Part shown: positions 17,346-27,900 of the stretch, one piece after another
Layout of the letters: every line of letters begins with the position of its first letter
Numbering within the stretch: the stretch's first letter is position 1
Assembly (NCBI GenBank): GCA_965279405.1
Contig: OZ257157.1
Span: 4,526,001-4,590,000 of the forward strand
Source of the DNA: CBDDIP01 sp965279405
Lineage (GTDB): Bacteria; Actinomycetota; Acidimicrobiia; Acidimicrobiales; Ilumatobacteraceae
Reading direction: 5' to 3'
Length of the DNA stretch: 64,000 bases
The notes under the pieces: generated by a model
Told to the model about the DNA's origin: nothing
Databases searched by the model: none
What the model saw: the letters and a program-made list of their open reading frames with translations, nothing else
Program-made: the position numbers and the translations under genes

Positions 17346-19433
17346 GTGGCAGCTGGGAGGGTGAACCAACGGGTCGTGCGGCGCGCGTGCCAGCTCGTCG
17401 CCGTGCTCCTGCTGCTCGTCATCGGATCCGGCTCCGGCGCGCCCGCAGCCGCCGCCGAGGCACCGCCGAAGGTCACCGTCGACGCCGGCATGCGCGGCTG
17501 GTTCGACCTCGGCGATCACGTCGTGGTCACCGTCACCCTCGAGGCATCGACGTTGTTCCGCGGTCGCATCGAGGTGCTGGCCACCTCCGGGGCGACGGTC
17601 GTGCGCGACATCGAGGTGGCCGGCGGGACGACGAAGGCGTTCCTGCTGGTCGCTCCGACGGGCTTCGACAGCAGCCCGATCAAGGTCCAGCTGCTTCGCG
17701 GCGACTCGCTGGTGGCGACCAAGCAGGTCTCGATGAAGGTCGCCGAGCAGGTGGAGATCGTCGGCGTGATGCCGGCGCTGGCCACTCGAGTCGGCAAGGT
17801 GCCCGAGGTCGTCACGATGTCGAGCGACACGGGACGTGCGCAGCTCGGCCAACTGCCGGTCGAGGTCTTCGACCTCGGCTCCGCAGCGCTCGACGTCTAC
17901 GACACGATCATCGCCACATCGGCCGACCTGCGCTCGATGTCGCAGGACCAGCGGACGTCGATGCTCGGTTGGCTGAACCGTGGCGGCCGCCTGCTGCTCG
18001 ACGACGACGGCGACCTCAGCGCGCTCCCGAAGGAGTGGCAGCCGGGCGCCGCTGGGTACGCGTGGGCGGGTCGCGGCGAGGTGCGCATCATCGATGGCGC
18101 TGGGTCTGCCGGCCGCTGGGCGACGATCATCGAGCCCAGCGGCTCGGCGTACACCGACGACGCCAACCAGTTCTTCGGCAACGAGCAGACGGTGCCGGTG
18201 CAGCAGGACCTCGCTCGTCGGGCGGGCGTGACGCTGCCCTCGCTCGGCCCGCTGCTCTGGCCGCTGGTCGTCTACTGGTTCGCCGTGTCGATCCTCGTGT
18301 TCGTGGTGCTGAAGATGACCCGCCGACTGACGTTCGCCTGGGTGGCCATCCCGCTGCTCGCGCTCATCGCCGCCGGCGGGATCATCGCCTACGGCAACCA
18401 GTGGCGTTCGTCCGGCAAGCCGGTGGCGTCGACCTTCGTCGACGGCTACCCGGGTGGCGGCGAGGCCCAGGTCAGCGTGCTCGCCTTCAGCCGCGACGGC
18501 GGCACCTCGCGCGTCTCGCTCCCGGACGGCTGGCAGAGCGACAGCGAGGCGGACACCATGTTCTTCGGCTTCCGTTCCGTGGCGTCGCAGTTCGCGACCG
18601 GCGGCGATCGGGCCGACGTGTCGTTCCGCCTCGAGGCCGGCCAGGTCAGCACCGCCACGGTGACCGGCGCGACGGGCGACGTCGGGCTGCGCGTCGAAGC
18701 GGTCGTCGATGGCGACGACGTCAGCACCACGGTCACCAACACCAACCCGTACCCGCTCCACGACGTCGCCGTGTTCGGGCCGGGCGGGGCGAAGTACATC
18801 GGTGAGCTGGCACCCGGCGCGTCGGCAACGGCGGCGATCGACGCCGATCCCCTGCCGTCCGGGTTCGGCCTGTTCGACCGAGCCTGGAACAACGTCCCGA
18901 TCGACAGCTCGAGCGATCAGATCGTCGAGCGAGGCGTGTGGGGTCTGGCATCCGGGTCGCACTCGCTCTACCCCCACGGCATGGTCCGCGTCGCCGGCTG
19001 GACCGCCGATCGACCCGGCGACGCATCAGCCAGCCGGCTGCAGACGCGCGCCGTCGTCACCACGACCGCGCCGGTGCAGCCGGGTGTGGGACCGCTGTCG
19101 GCGGCCGCCGTCCGCGGTGTCACCGTGCGCACGCCGTTGACGCAGTTCGGCAACGGGCTGAGCGACTGGGTGTATCGCTTCATGCTCCCGACTTCGGCCA
19201 ACGTGGGGCCGTTGGGGCTGGAGCTGCCCGCCGGACTGGCGAACATCGAGATCTGGAACGGGACGTCGTGGACCACGGCGGTGCCGGCCAAGCGGATCGT
19301 CCACCTCCCGGCCGCGGCCGTCGTCGATGGCGTCGTGCTGGCTCGTGTGCCCAACGACAACCAGTTCATGTTCAACGGCGACGTGACCATCACCCTGCGC
19401 GGCTTGACGGCGAAGGAGGTGGCCGCGGGATGA
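17346..19433 (+). CDS. secreted/membrane protein heading the ABC-MoxR-vWA operon
   Basis: No named family is recognised. The 695-residue product has a signal peptide (hydrophobic stretch about 18-36, cleavage likely after APAAAA), an extracytoplasmic beta-rich domain to about residue 300, two membrane segments (about 301-322 and 328-348), and a second large extracytoplasmic domain of about 330 residues rich in Ser, Thr and Val. The start GTG 17346 has GAAGG a few bases upstream. GTG 17361 sits directly against GGGAGG, which is too close. It is coupled to the following ABC ATPase gene by ATGA. Position suggests an envelope component of the same system. Confidence 0.7.
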   Translation: MAAGRVNQRVVRRACQLVAVLLLLVIGSGSGAPAAAAEAPPKVTVDAGMRGWFDLGDHVVVTVTLEASTLFRGRIEVLATSGATVVRDIEVAGGTTKAFLLVAPTGFDSSPIKVQLLRGDSLVATKQVSMKVAEQVEIVGVMPALATRVGKVPEVVTMSSDTGRAQLGQLPVEVFDLGSAALDVYDTIIATSADLRSMSQDQRTSMLGWLNRGGRLLLDDDGDLSALPKEWQPGAAGYAWAGRGEVRIIDGAGSAGRWATIIEPSGSAYTDDANQFFGNEQTVPVQQDLARRAGVTLPSLGPLLWPLVVYWFAVSILVFVVLKMTRRLTFAWVAIPLLALIAAGGIIAYGNQWRSSGKPVASTFVDGYPGGGEAQVSVLAFSRDGGTSRVSLPDGWQSDSEADTMFFGFRSVASQFATGGDRADVSFRLEAGQVSTATVTGATGDVGLRVEAVVDGDDVSTTVTNTNPYPLHDVAVFGPGGAKYIGELAPGASATAAIDADPLPSGFGLFDRAWNNVPIDSSSDQIVERGVWGLASGSHSLYPHGMVRVAGWTADRPGDASASRLQTRAVVTTTAPVQPGVGPLSAAAVRGVTVRTPLTQFGNGLSDWVYRFMLPTSANVGPLGLELPAGLANIEIWNGTSWTTAVPAKRIVHLPAAAVVDGVVLARVPNDNQFMFNGDVTITLRGLTAKEVAAG

Positions 19434-20365
19434 GCGATGTGATCGAGACGACCGATGCGCCTGAGCCGAGCGAGACGGTGACGAGCGAACCGGTGCCCAT
19501 GGCGGTGCGGTCGGTGGCGTTGACCAAGCGCTACGGCCAGCTCACGGCGGTGAGCTCGCTGGAGCTCGCCGTGCCGCGTGGTTCGATCTTCGGGTTGATC
19601 GGTCCGAACGGCGCGGGCAAGAGCACGACCTTCGCGATGATGGCCACGCTGCTTCGGCCGACGTCCGGTTCGATCACGGTGATGGGCGCCGACCCGTCGA
19701 GCAAGCCGCGCACCGTCCGGCGCCGGATGGGCTACATGCCCGACAACCTCGGCGTGTACGACAACCTGCGCGTCGACGAGTACATCGAGTTCTTCGCCGC
19801 GTCGTACGGCATCCCGCGCATCGAGTGGCCGTCGCTCATCGACGGCCTGCTGGAGCTGGTCGACCTCGGGGTGAAGCGGACGGCAATGGTCAACTCGCTG
19901 TCACGCGGCATGAAGCAGCGACTGAGCCTGGCGCGGGCGCTCGTGCACGACCCCGAGCTGCTGATCCTCGACGAGCCGGCCAGCGGGCTCGACCCGCGTG
20001 CTCGCGTCGAGCTGCGCGAGCTGCTGCGTTCGTTGAACTCGATGGGCAAGACCATCGTCATCTCGTCGCACATCCTCGCCGAGCTCGAGGAGATGTGCTC
20101 GGACGTGGCGATCATGGAGGCCGGTCGCCTGCTGGCCAGCGGACCACCGCGCGAGATCCTGCAGCGCCTCGGCGGATCGCGGACCGTTCGCGTGCGGTAC
20201 TCCGACCACGCCACGGAGACGTTCACGGTCGCCGACGACGCCGAGCAGTCGGCGTTGTTGCGTCGCCTCGTTGCCGAGGACGAGCGCGAGGTCGTCGAGT
20301 TCGTCGAGGAGTCCGGCGGGCTCGAGCAGCTGTTCATGACGATCACCGAAGGGCTCGTGCAATGA
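19430..20365 (+). CDS. ABC transporter ATP-binding protein
   Basis: ATPase subunit of an ABC exporter, 311 residues. After a 25-residue acidic lead, Walker A GPNGAGKST, the signature SLSRGMKQR (a variant of LSGGQ), Walker B LLILDEP and the switch His in ISSHI are all present. About 75 extra residues after the ATPase domain resemble the C-terminal domain of drug and gliding-type exporters (CcmA/GldA-like). It overlaps the preceding gene by ATGA and is followed 16 bases later by the permease, so the two form a pair. Substrate unknown. Confidence 0.9.
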   Translation: MSDVIETTDAPEPSETVTSEPVPMAVRSVALTKRYGQLTAVSSLELAVPRGSIFGLIGPNGAGKSTTFAMMATLLRPTSGSITVMGADPSSKPRTVRRRMGYMPDNLGVYDNLRVDEYIEFFAASYGIPRIEWPSLIDGLLELVDLGVKRTAMVNSLSRGMKQRLSLARALVHDPELLILDEPASGLDPRARVELRELLRSLNSMGKTIVISSHILAELEEMCSDVAIMEAGRLLASGPPREILQRLGGSRTVRVRYSDHATETFTVADDAEQSALLRRLVAEDEREVVEFVEESGGLEQLFMTITEGLVQ

Positions 20366-20381
20366 GAACGGATGCAGTGCC

Positions 20382-21329
20382 ATGCAGATGAACCCGGTCC
20401 TCGGACGCGAGCTGCGCGAGCGGATGCGTACCGGGCGCGCCTTCGTCGTCATCGGCGTGTTCCTGGCGATGCTCACGCTCACCGTGTACCTCGTGTACCA
20501 GGGCACGTCGGCGAGCGGGCAGATCGAGCTCGACCTCGCCCGCCAGACGCGGCTCGGTCGCGACGTGTACGAGTGGGTGCTGTTCGTGATGCTCGCCCTC
20601 GTGCTGTTCTTCGTCCCCGGTCTCACCGCCGGGGCGATCGCCGGCGAGCGCGAACGCCAGACCCTGCTGCCGCTGCAGGTCACGCTCCTGCGACCGCGCA
20701 GCATCATCCTCGGCAAGGTCCTCGCCGGGATGAGCTTCCTCGCCCTGCTGATCGTCGCCTCACTTCCGGTGATGACCGTTGCCTACCTGCTCGGCGGCAT
20801 CCGTCTGCTCGACGCGGCGAAGGGCCTCGGTGTCGTGTGCCTCGTCGCCCTGTTGCTGACGGTGATGATCGCCTCGTTGAGCGCCGTGGCCAAGCGCGTG
20901 CAGACCGCGACGTTGCTGGCCTACGGCTTCACCGCACTGCTCATCATCTCCGGCCCGCTGGCGTTCGCCACGATGGCCGTGGCCGACCGCAGCAGCGGCA
21001 CCGACGAGGTCAACCCGCCGGCGGTGCTGATGGCGATCAACCCGATCTCGATCGTCGCCGACGCGACCGCTGGCGAGGTGGCCACCGATGGCGGCAACCC
21101 GCTGCGCGACGTGCGCAAGCTGATCGTCGAGGCCAAGTCGCGCAACGACGACTCGTGGCTGGCGTGGTTCCCCGACCAGGACTTCGGGGCGCGCTTCCGC
21201 ATCATCGACGGCGAGCGCACGGGCTTCCCGGCGTGGGCCGTCGGCACCATCGCCCTCACCGTCCTGGCCGGCCTCCTGTCCCTTCTCGCAGCCCGACGGC
21301 TGCGCACACCTGCGGAGAGTGAACGATGA
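20382..21329 (+). CDS. ABC transporter permease (ABC-2 type)
   Basis: Membrane subunit for the preceding ATPase, 315 residues. Hydrophobic segments at about 20-40, 64-84, 112-135, 143-166 and 174-197 and one near the C-terminus fit an ABC-2 permease. The N-terminal NPVLGRELRERMRTGRAF and AGAIAGERERQTL motifs are typical of this group. An extracytoplasmic loop of about 80 residues precedes the last membrane segment. The stop overlaps the next start (ATGA). Confidence 0.85.
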   Translation: MQMNPVLGRELRERMRTGRAFVVIGVFLAMLTLTVYLVYQGTSASGQIELDLARQTRLGRDVYEWVLFVMLALVLFFVPGLTAGAIAGERERQTLLPLQVTLLRPRSIILGKVLAGMSFLALLIVASLPVMTVAYLLGGIRLLDAAKGLGVVCLVALLLTVMIASLSAVAKRVQTATLLAYGFTALLIISGPLAFATMAVADRSSGTDEVNPPAVLMAINPISIVADATAGEVATDGGNPLRDVRKLIVEAKSRNDDSWLAWFPDQDFGARFRIIDGERTGFPAWAVGTIALTVLAGLLSLLAARRLRTPAESER

Positions 21330-23020
21330 AACCTGAACCTGAGCCTGGAACGGGTACTCGGACGCGGAGCGTCCGCCGATCGGATCTGATGCGTGGGGTC
21401 CGCCGACGATTGCGTCTGGCGTGGGCGCTGGCGACCGCGCAGCTCCTCGCGCCCGTCGTCGCCGTCGCCGCGTTGGCGTTGGTCCTCGCCGCGCGTTGGC
21501 TGCCGTGGTCGTGGGCGGAGCCCGCCGCGGCGTGGCTGGCCGTCGGCACCGTGGTGCTGGTGGCCATCGCCGCGATCACGACGCGCGTGCCGGACCAGGT
21601 GGTGGCGCGTGCTGCCGATCGCGGCCTGGCGACACGCGACGCGTTCGCCACCGCGTTGGAGCTGGAGCGCAACGACGACATGTTCGCCGGCCGGGTGCAG
21701 CGACGGGCGACCGAGCTCGCCGATGCCGGTTCGTCGCGCGCTGCCGTACCACTGCGGTGGCAGCGCAAGCCGACGATCGTCGCCGCGTTCATCGCCCCGG
21801 CAGCGATCGTGCTGGCGTTGATCGCCAACCCCCAGGACGCGTTGCGCGAACGCCACGAGCGCGACCGCGAAGCGGTGCAGGCGACCGCCGATGTGATCGA
21901 ACAGGAGGCGCAGCGCATCGAGGCACTGCCCGGTGGGGCCGAGGCTGCCGAGCGGCTGCACCAGCTGGCCGAGGATCTGGCCAAGACCGACTCGCTCGAC
22001 AAGGCCGAGGAGCTGATCGACGAGACCACGTCCGAGCTCGAGGACAAGGCCGGCAACGACCTGCTGGCCAAGAAGGCGGCCAGCGAGGGTCTGGCGCGCA
22101 GCTTGGAGAGCTCGCCGCTGCCGGGGGCGTCGAGCAACCAGAGCGTGCAGGAGCAGATCGAGGCGCTGCAGCAGGAGCTGCCGACGATGACACCGGCGGA
22201 GCAGCAGGAGGCGGCCCAGCGCCTGGAGGACCTGGCGGCGACGCAGCAGGCCGGCGACCCGGCCACGGCGGCAGCGTTGAACGCCGCCGCTGCGGCGTTG
22301 AGCGAGGGCGACGTGGCGACCGCGCAGGCCCGGCTCGGTGAGGCGGCCACCGCCGCCGCGCAGGCGTCGGCCAACGTCGACGCGCAGAGCGCAGCGGAGC
22401 AGGCCGCCGGCGCGTCCGGCGACGCCGCCGAGCGCCTCGACGACGCTCGCAACGGCGGCAACAGCCCGAGCGAAGGTCAGGGCCAAGGTCAAGGCCAGGG
22501 ACAGGGCCAAGGTCAAGGCCAAGGCCAAGGACAAGGACAAGGACAAGGACAAGGACAAGGTCAGGGCCAAGGACAAGGACAAGGTCAGGGACAAGGCCAG
22601 GGTCAGGGCCAGGGCCAGGGCGGTCAGGGAACGGGCGGGACGGGTGGATCACCGAGTGGCAACACCGGCGGCTGCTCGGGTTGCTCGCCGGGTCAGGGTG
22701 GGCAGGGCGGCCAGGGCGTGGGCACGGGGCACACCGACGGTCCGGAGGGCCAGATCCCCGACACCTCGACGATCTACGACCCCGTGCACGGCACCGGTGG
22801 CGAGACCGGGGTGGTCGGTGGTGGCACCGGCACCGGCCAGGGCGGAACGATCGGCAAGACCAACGGTCAGACGAACAACGGTCAGTCGCGGGTGCCGGTC
22901 AACGACGCCATCGACGACTACGCCAGGACCGCCACCGATGCGATGAGCAACCCGTCGGTCCCGCCCGCCGTGCGCAGCGTGGTGCTCGCCTACTTCGATC
23001 AACTCCAAGGCCGTTCATGA
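21326..23020 (+). CDS. membrane protein with helical stalk and Gln-Gly repeat
   Basis: Unrecognised protein of 564 residues. There are two or three membrane segments in the first 170 residues, then an Ala/Glu/Gln-rich, probably coiled-coil region (about 175-375), then about 25 uninterrupted Gly-Gln pairs (about 384-433), a Gly-rich part with a CSGC motif, and a C-terminal domain of about 90 residues. The gene is coupled by ATGA to the permease and lies 16 bases before the MoxR gene. Large helical Gln-rich proteins occur in other MoxR/DUF58/vWA operons, but a function cannot be assigned. Confidence 0.65.
   Translation: MKPEPEPGTGTRTRSVRRSDLMRGVRRRLRLAWALATAQLLAPVVAVAALALVLAARWLPWSWAEPAAAWLAVGTVVLVAIAAITTRVPDQVVARAADRGLATRDAFATALELERNDDMFAGRVQRRATELADAGSSRAAVPLRWQRKPTIVAAFIAPAAIVLALIANPQDALRERHERDREAVQATADVIEQEAQRIEALPGGAEAAERLHQLAEDLAKTDSLDKAEELIDETTSELEDKAGNDLLAKKAASEGLARSLESSPLPGASSNQSVQEQIEALQQELPTMTPAEQQEAAQRLEDLAATQQAGDPATAAALNAAAAALSEGDVATAQARLGEAATAAAQASANVDAQSAAEQAAGASGDAAERLDDARNGGNSPSEGQGQGQGQGQGQGQGQGQGQGQGQGQGQGQGQGQGQGQGQGQGQGQGQGGQGTGGTGGSPSGNTGGCSGCSPGQGGQGGQGVGTGHTDGPEGQIPDTSTIYDPVHGTGGETGVVGGGTGTGQGGTIGKTNGQTNNGQSRVPVNDAIDDYARTATDAMSNPSVPPAVRSVVLAYFDQLQGRS
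22474..22625 (+). repeat. Hexanucleotide Gly-Gln coding repeat
   Basis: About 25 tandem copies of a GGNCAR hexamer (GGTCAG, GGCCAA, GGACAA, GGCCAG variants) encode (GQ)n in frame. Sub-blocks of identical GGACAA units (for example near 22535-22560) point to recent slippage or unequal exchange. Because the unit is 6 bases, length changes keep the frame. Confidence 0.9.
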
Positions 23021-23036
23021 TGAGGAGCCGTTCCTG

Positions 23037-24053
23037 ATGAGCAACCAACTTCCCGACATCTCGCCGGAGCGTTACGCCGAGCTGGCGACGCAGATCGAGT
23101 CGGAGGTGGGCAAGGTGATCGTCGGCCAGGGCGACCTGGTTCGCACGGTGGTCACCTGCCTGCTGGCCGAGGGGCACGCGCTGCTCGAGGGCGTTCCCGG
23201 CCTCGGCAAGACGATGCTCCTCAAGACGCTCTCGCAGGCGGTGGAGCTGCCGTTCTCGCGCGTGCAGTTCACACCCGACCTGATGCCGGCGGACATCGTC
23301 GGCACGCAGATCCTCGAAGAGGACGAACGGGGTCACAAGGGCTTCACGTTCCGTCCGGGGCCGGTGTTCGCCAGCTTCGTGCTCGCCGACGAGGTCAACC
23401 GGGCGACACCGAAGACGCAGTCAGCGCTGCTCGAAGCGATGCAGGAGCGCTCGGTGACCGCCGGCGGGGCGACGCGCCCGCTCCCCCGCCCGTTCCTCGT
23501 CATGGCCACGCAGAACCCGCTGGAGATGGAGGGCACGTACCCGTTGCCCGAAGCGCAGCTCGACCGATTCCTGCTGAAGGCGCTCGTGCCGTTCCCGTCG
23601 GCCGAGGACCTCGTCACCGTGCTCGAGCGGACCACCGGTACCGGCTCGGTGACGATGAACGCGGTCGCCGACGCGCCGACGCTGCTGGCCATGATCGAGC
23701 TGACCCGCGAGGTGCCGATCGCCAGCCACGTGCTGCGCCACGCCGTCGATCTCGTCGTCGCCACCCATCCGGACAACGAGGCCGCACCCGATCAGATCCG
23801 CCGCTACGTGCGCTTCGGCGCATCGCCGCGCGGTGCGCAGGCGCTGGTGCTGGCCGGCAAGGTCACCGCGCTGCTCGACGGTCGACCGAACGTGTCGATC
23901 GCCGACATCCGCGCCGTCGCTCCGGCTGCGCTGCGCCATCGGCTGGTGGTCGGCTACGAGGCCACTGCCGACGGCGTGTCGCCCGATCAGCTCGTCGGCG
24001 CGTTGCTCGACGCCGTGCGCGAGCCGGCAGCCGGGATGCGCGGCGCGCCGTGA
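23037..24053 (+). CDS. MoxR-family AAA+ ATPase
   Basis: Chaperone-type ATPase of 338 residues, usually paired with DUF58 and von Willebrand A proteins to activate or assemble envelope complexes. Walker A GVPGLGKT at 52-59, Walker B with D118-E119 in VLADEVNRA, sensor MATQNPLEMEGTYPLPEAQLDRF, and the C-terminal lid are all intact. It is followed by DUF58 with ATGA-type overlap. The partner proteins in this operon (DUF58 and triple vWA) fit the aerotolerance (Bat)-type arrangement. Confidence 0.93.
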   Translation: MSNQLPDISPERYAELATQIESEVGKVIVGQGDLVRTVVTCLLAEGHALLEGVPGLGKTMLLKTLSQAVELPFSRVQFTPDLMPADIVGTQILEEDERGHKGFTFRPGPVFASFVLADEVNRATPKTQSALLEAMQERSVTAGGATRPLPRPFLVMATQNPLEMEGTYPLPEAQLDRFLLKALVPFPSAEDLVTVLERTTGTGSVTMNAVADAPTLLAMIELTREVPIASHVLRHAVDLVVATHPDNEAAPDQIRRYVRFGASPRGAQALVLAGKVTALLDGRPNVSIADIRAVAPAALRHRLVVGYEATADGVSPDQLVGALLDAVREPAAGMRGAP

Positions 24054-24925
24054 CCGACCTGCTCGAACCGAGGCTGCTGGCGCAACTGGAGCAGTTGCAG
24101 CTGCGGACGCGCCGGCGACTCGCCGGGCGCTTCTCGGGCGAGCACCGTTCGACTCGCTACGGCAACTCCCTCGACTTCGCCGATCAGCGCGAGTACCACC
24201 CCGGTGACGACTACCGGCGCATCGACTACGCGCTGTACGCACGCACCGGCCAGCTGTTCGTGCGCCTGTTCGAGGCCGAGGACGATCTCAACGTCCGCAT
24301 CCTGTTCGACGTGTCGGCGTCGATGGGCCACTACGACAAGCTCGCTCAGGCGAAGCGCCTCGCCGCGGCCATCGGGTTCTGCTCGCTCACCCGCCGCGAT
24401 GTGGTGACGCTGCACCTCGAGCCAGGCACTCGTCCGCCACAGCGGTTCAGTGGTCGCCACGCGATCGGCGCGCTGTTCAGAGCGCTCGATTCGGTGCAGC
24501 CCGCCGGCCCGACCGACCTGCGGTCCGCTGCCGGCGACCTGCTCGCCCGCCCCGGCCCCGCCGGGGTGACCGTGGTGATCAGCGATCTGCTGACGCCGTC
24601 GTGGGAACCGGCGATCGATCGCCTCCCGGCGCGTGGCGGCGATGTCACCGTGCTGCACGTGCTGGCGCGCGAGGAGATCGATCCGACGTTGATGCCTGAC
24701 GGCGTCGGCGACCTCGACGTGGTCGACGCCGAGTCGGGCGAGCAGGTCGCGGTCAGCCTCAGCCTGGACAGCGTGAAGAGCTACCGCGCCGTCGTCGATC
24801 GCTGGCTGCTGGAGGCAGCGGCACGCTGCCGATCGCGCGGCGCGGTGTACCAGCAGGTGATGGCCGACGACCCGATCGAGGAGGTCGTGCTGCGCGGTTG
24901 GCGCGAGCAGGGCCTGGTCCGATGA
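24050..24925 (+). CDS. DUF58 domain protein
   Basis: Protein of 291 residues from the DUF58 family, a vWA-like fold found next to MoxR ATPases. The family signature YHPGDDYRRIDYALYART lies at 49-66, and a MIDAS-like D87-x-S-x-S (DVSAS) follows, so metal binding is plausible. There is no membrane segment, so it is likely cytoplasmic. Start and stop overlap both neighbours (ATGA), indicating tight coupling with MoxR and the large vWA protein. Confidence 0.9.
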   Translation: MTDLLEPRLLAQLEQLQLRTRRRLAGRFSGEHRSTRYGNSLDFADQREYHPGDDYRRIDYALYARTGQLFVRLFEAEDDLNVRILFDVSASMGHYDKLAQAKRLAAAIGFCSLTRRDVVTLHLEPGTRPPQRFSGRHAIGALFRALDSVQPAGPTDLRSAAGDLLARPGPAGVTVVISDLLTPSWEPAIDRLPARGGDVTVLHVLAREEIDPTLMPDGVGDLDVVDAESGEQVAVSLSLDSVKSYRAVVDRWLLEAAARCRSRGAVYQQVMADDPIEEVVLRGWREQGLVR

Positions 24926-27900
24926 CCGGGCTGCTGGCGTTCGGCTGGACGCTCGCCAACCCCTTCGGTCTGGCCCTGCTCGGCCTGGCCGTCCCGGTGC
25001 TGCTGTTCCACATCCTCAAGCCGCGTCGTCAGGCGGTCACCGTCAGTTCGACGTTCCTGTGGCGCTCGATCGAACGCCCGGTCAGCTCGGCGTCGCCGTG
25101 GCAGAAGCTGCGCTGGAGCCTGCTCCTGCTGGCCCAGCTGCTGCTCGTCGTGCTGCTGGCGCTGGCGGTCGCCAAGCCGGTGCGCCTGGAGGCATCGGCA
25201 CTCAGCGAGCACACCGTGTTCATCATCGACGCGTCGGGCTCGATGGCGTCGGTCGACGGGTCGCCGGATCGCTTGCACGCCGCCGAGAAGCGAGCCAAGC
25301 AGCTGCGCGCCGAGCTGCCCGACGGAGGCATCGCCTCGATCGTCGTCGCCTCGGATCGACCGCGAGTGGTGCTCACCGCCAGCGACGACGAGGAAGCGTT
25401 CGCCGGCGCGTTGCGCACCGTGCAGACGACCGCCGGTCACAGCGACTTCGCCGGCGCGTTCAGCCTCGCCGAGAGCCTCGACACGTCGACGGCCGACATC
25501 GGGTTCGTGCTGCTGTCGGACGGTGGGCTGACCTCCGACGAGGAGAAGCTGCTGCCGCCGAACACGCGTTACGAGCGCATCGGGTCGCAGAACACGAACC
25601 GGGCGATCAGCCGGGTCGTCGTCGAGCCACGAGGCAGCGGCCTGCACGCACGGGTGACCGTGCGCAACTACGGCGACACGACGGTCACCGAGACCGTGCG
25701 GGTCGACGTCGACGGCGCCACGGCGGCGACGCCCAGCGTGACGATCGGTGCTCGTTCGGCCAAGGACGTCGAAGTCGACCTGCCGGGCGGCGAGCGCGTC
25801 GAGGCGTACCTCGGCGGCGGCGATCTGCTGGCCGCCGATGACGTCGGCGTGGCGGTGGCCGGCAAGCGGCCGGACCTGAAGGTGCTGATCGCCGGCGATC
25901 CGCTGTTCTGGCAGCAGCTGCTGACGTCGATCCCCGGCGTGACGGTTGACCTCGCCGAGGTCGCGCCTGGCGCGGCCGGCCCGTCGGGTGAGGGCTACGA
26001 CATCGTCGTCTACAGCGGCGTTGCCGTGCCGGCTGCGCCGAAGGCCGACTTCCTCGCCGTGGCTCCGCCCGGCGGCGTGCCCGGCATCACCGTGAGCGGC
26101 ACGGTCGACAACCCTGCGGTGACGTTGCTGCTCGGCGACGACGCGCTGCTCAGCGGGATCGATCTGACGTCGGTGGCCATCGCTCAGGCGCAACGGGTGA
26201 CCGACCCGGGCAGTGCCGAGGTGCTCGTCGCCGGCGAGGCAGCGCCGCTGCTCCTGCGCGGCCAGATGGACGTCGCCGCGGGAGGGCAGCGCTTCGACTA
26301 CCTCACGTTCGCCATCGCCGACTCCAACCTGCCGGTGCAGATCGCCTTCCCGATCCTCGGCGACCGCATCCTCACCGAGCTGTCCGGCACCGCGCTGTCG
26401 TCGCCGTCGATCGAGGTCGGTGCGGCGTTGCCGATCGATCCGTCTGCCGACGCGACCATCGTCGGCCCCGACGGGCAGACCCGCGGGTTCACCGCCGGCG
26501 ACCCCGCGCTGCGGGCGACGCTGCCGGGGTTCTGGATCATCCAGACCACCGGCAACCCGGATCGGTTGATCGCTGTCAACCCACCGACCACCGAGTCGGC
26601 CGTCTCGCCGCGCGACACGCTCGTGCCGCCGGTCGACGACGCCGCTCGAGCGGTCACCCCGGCACGCACGGAGCACTCGCTGCTGCCGTGGGTGATCCTC
26701 CCCCTCCTCGTGCTGCTGGCGGTCGAGACGTGGTTGGCGTGGCGACGGCTCGGCGTGTCGCGCCGCCAGTGGCGCTTCGCGATCGCGGCTCGGCTCGTCG
26801 TGGCCGCACTGCTCATCGGAGCGTTGATCGCGCCGACGATCCGCCGACAGAGCGACCGCGTGGCCACCGTGTTCCTGCTCGACGGTTCGGCATCACTCGG
26901 CCCTGCGGGCGATCGCGCCGCGCTCGACTGGCTGGACGAGGCCATGGCCAAGCAGCCCGACGCGGCCCTGAGCGCGATCGTCGTGTTCGGCGGCGACGCC
27001 CGCCTCGATCGCGTGCTCGAGCAGTCCAAGCAGTTCGATGGTCCGGCGGTGGTGATCGACGAGAGCGCGACCGACATCTCGACTGCGCTCCGCCTCGGTG
27101 GTGCGGTGCTGCCGAGCGACGCCAAGCGTCGCATCGTGATCATCAGCGACGGCCGGGTCACCAGCGGCGACGCGTTGGCCGAGGCCCAGCAGCTCGGGCT
27201 GCGCGACATCCAGATCGACGTGCACACCATCGACTCGTCGATCGGCAACGACGTTGCCGTGTCGAGCATCGACGTGCCGCGACTGGCCCGCGTGGGCGAC
27301 GAGCTGAAGGTCGACGTGCACGTGTCGGCGACGCAGCAGGGCAAGGCCACCGTCGTGCTCCGTCGCGACGGCGATGAGGTCGGAAGGCAGACGGTGGACG
27401 TCGAGCCCGGCGACAACGTCGTGACGTTCACCGACAACGCCGGCGAGACCCCCGCCGCCGTGCTGCGCTACCAGGCGGTGGTCACGAGTGCCGGCGATGC
27501 GCAGCCGCAGAACGACGCAGCCTTCGCTGCGGTGCCGGTCGACGGCCCGGCGCGGGTGCTGGTGGTGCAGGGCAGCAGCGGTGAGGCCGACACGTTGATC
27601 AACGCGTTGAACGCCGGCGGCATCGCCACCGAGCTGATCAACCCGGCCGAGGTGCCGGACGTGCAGGAGCTGGCCACGTACGCCGGCATCGTGCTCGTCG
27701 ACGTCGATGCCAAGTCGCTGACCGGCGAGCAGATCGAGAGCATCACCACCGCGGTTCGCGATCTCGGCCGCGGACTGGTCACGATCGGCGGCGACCACAG
27801 CTACGGCGTCGGCGGATATCGCGAGTCGCCGCTCAGCGACCTGCTGCCGGTCGACAGCGAGATCCTCGACCCGAAGCGCCGCAAGACCGTGGCCGAGGTG

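Noticed and set aside
22474..22625. A possible CRISPR-like or satellite array
   Set aside because: The unit is 6 bases, in frame, without spacers, and codes for Gly-Gln inside a conserved gene.
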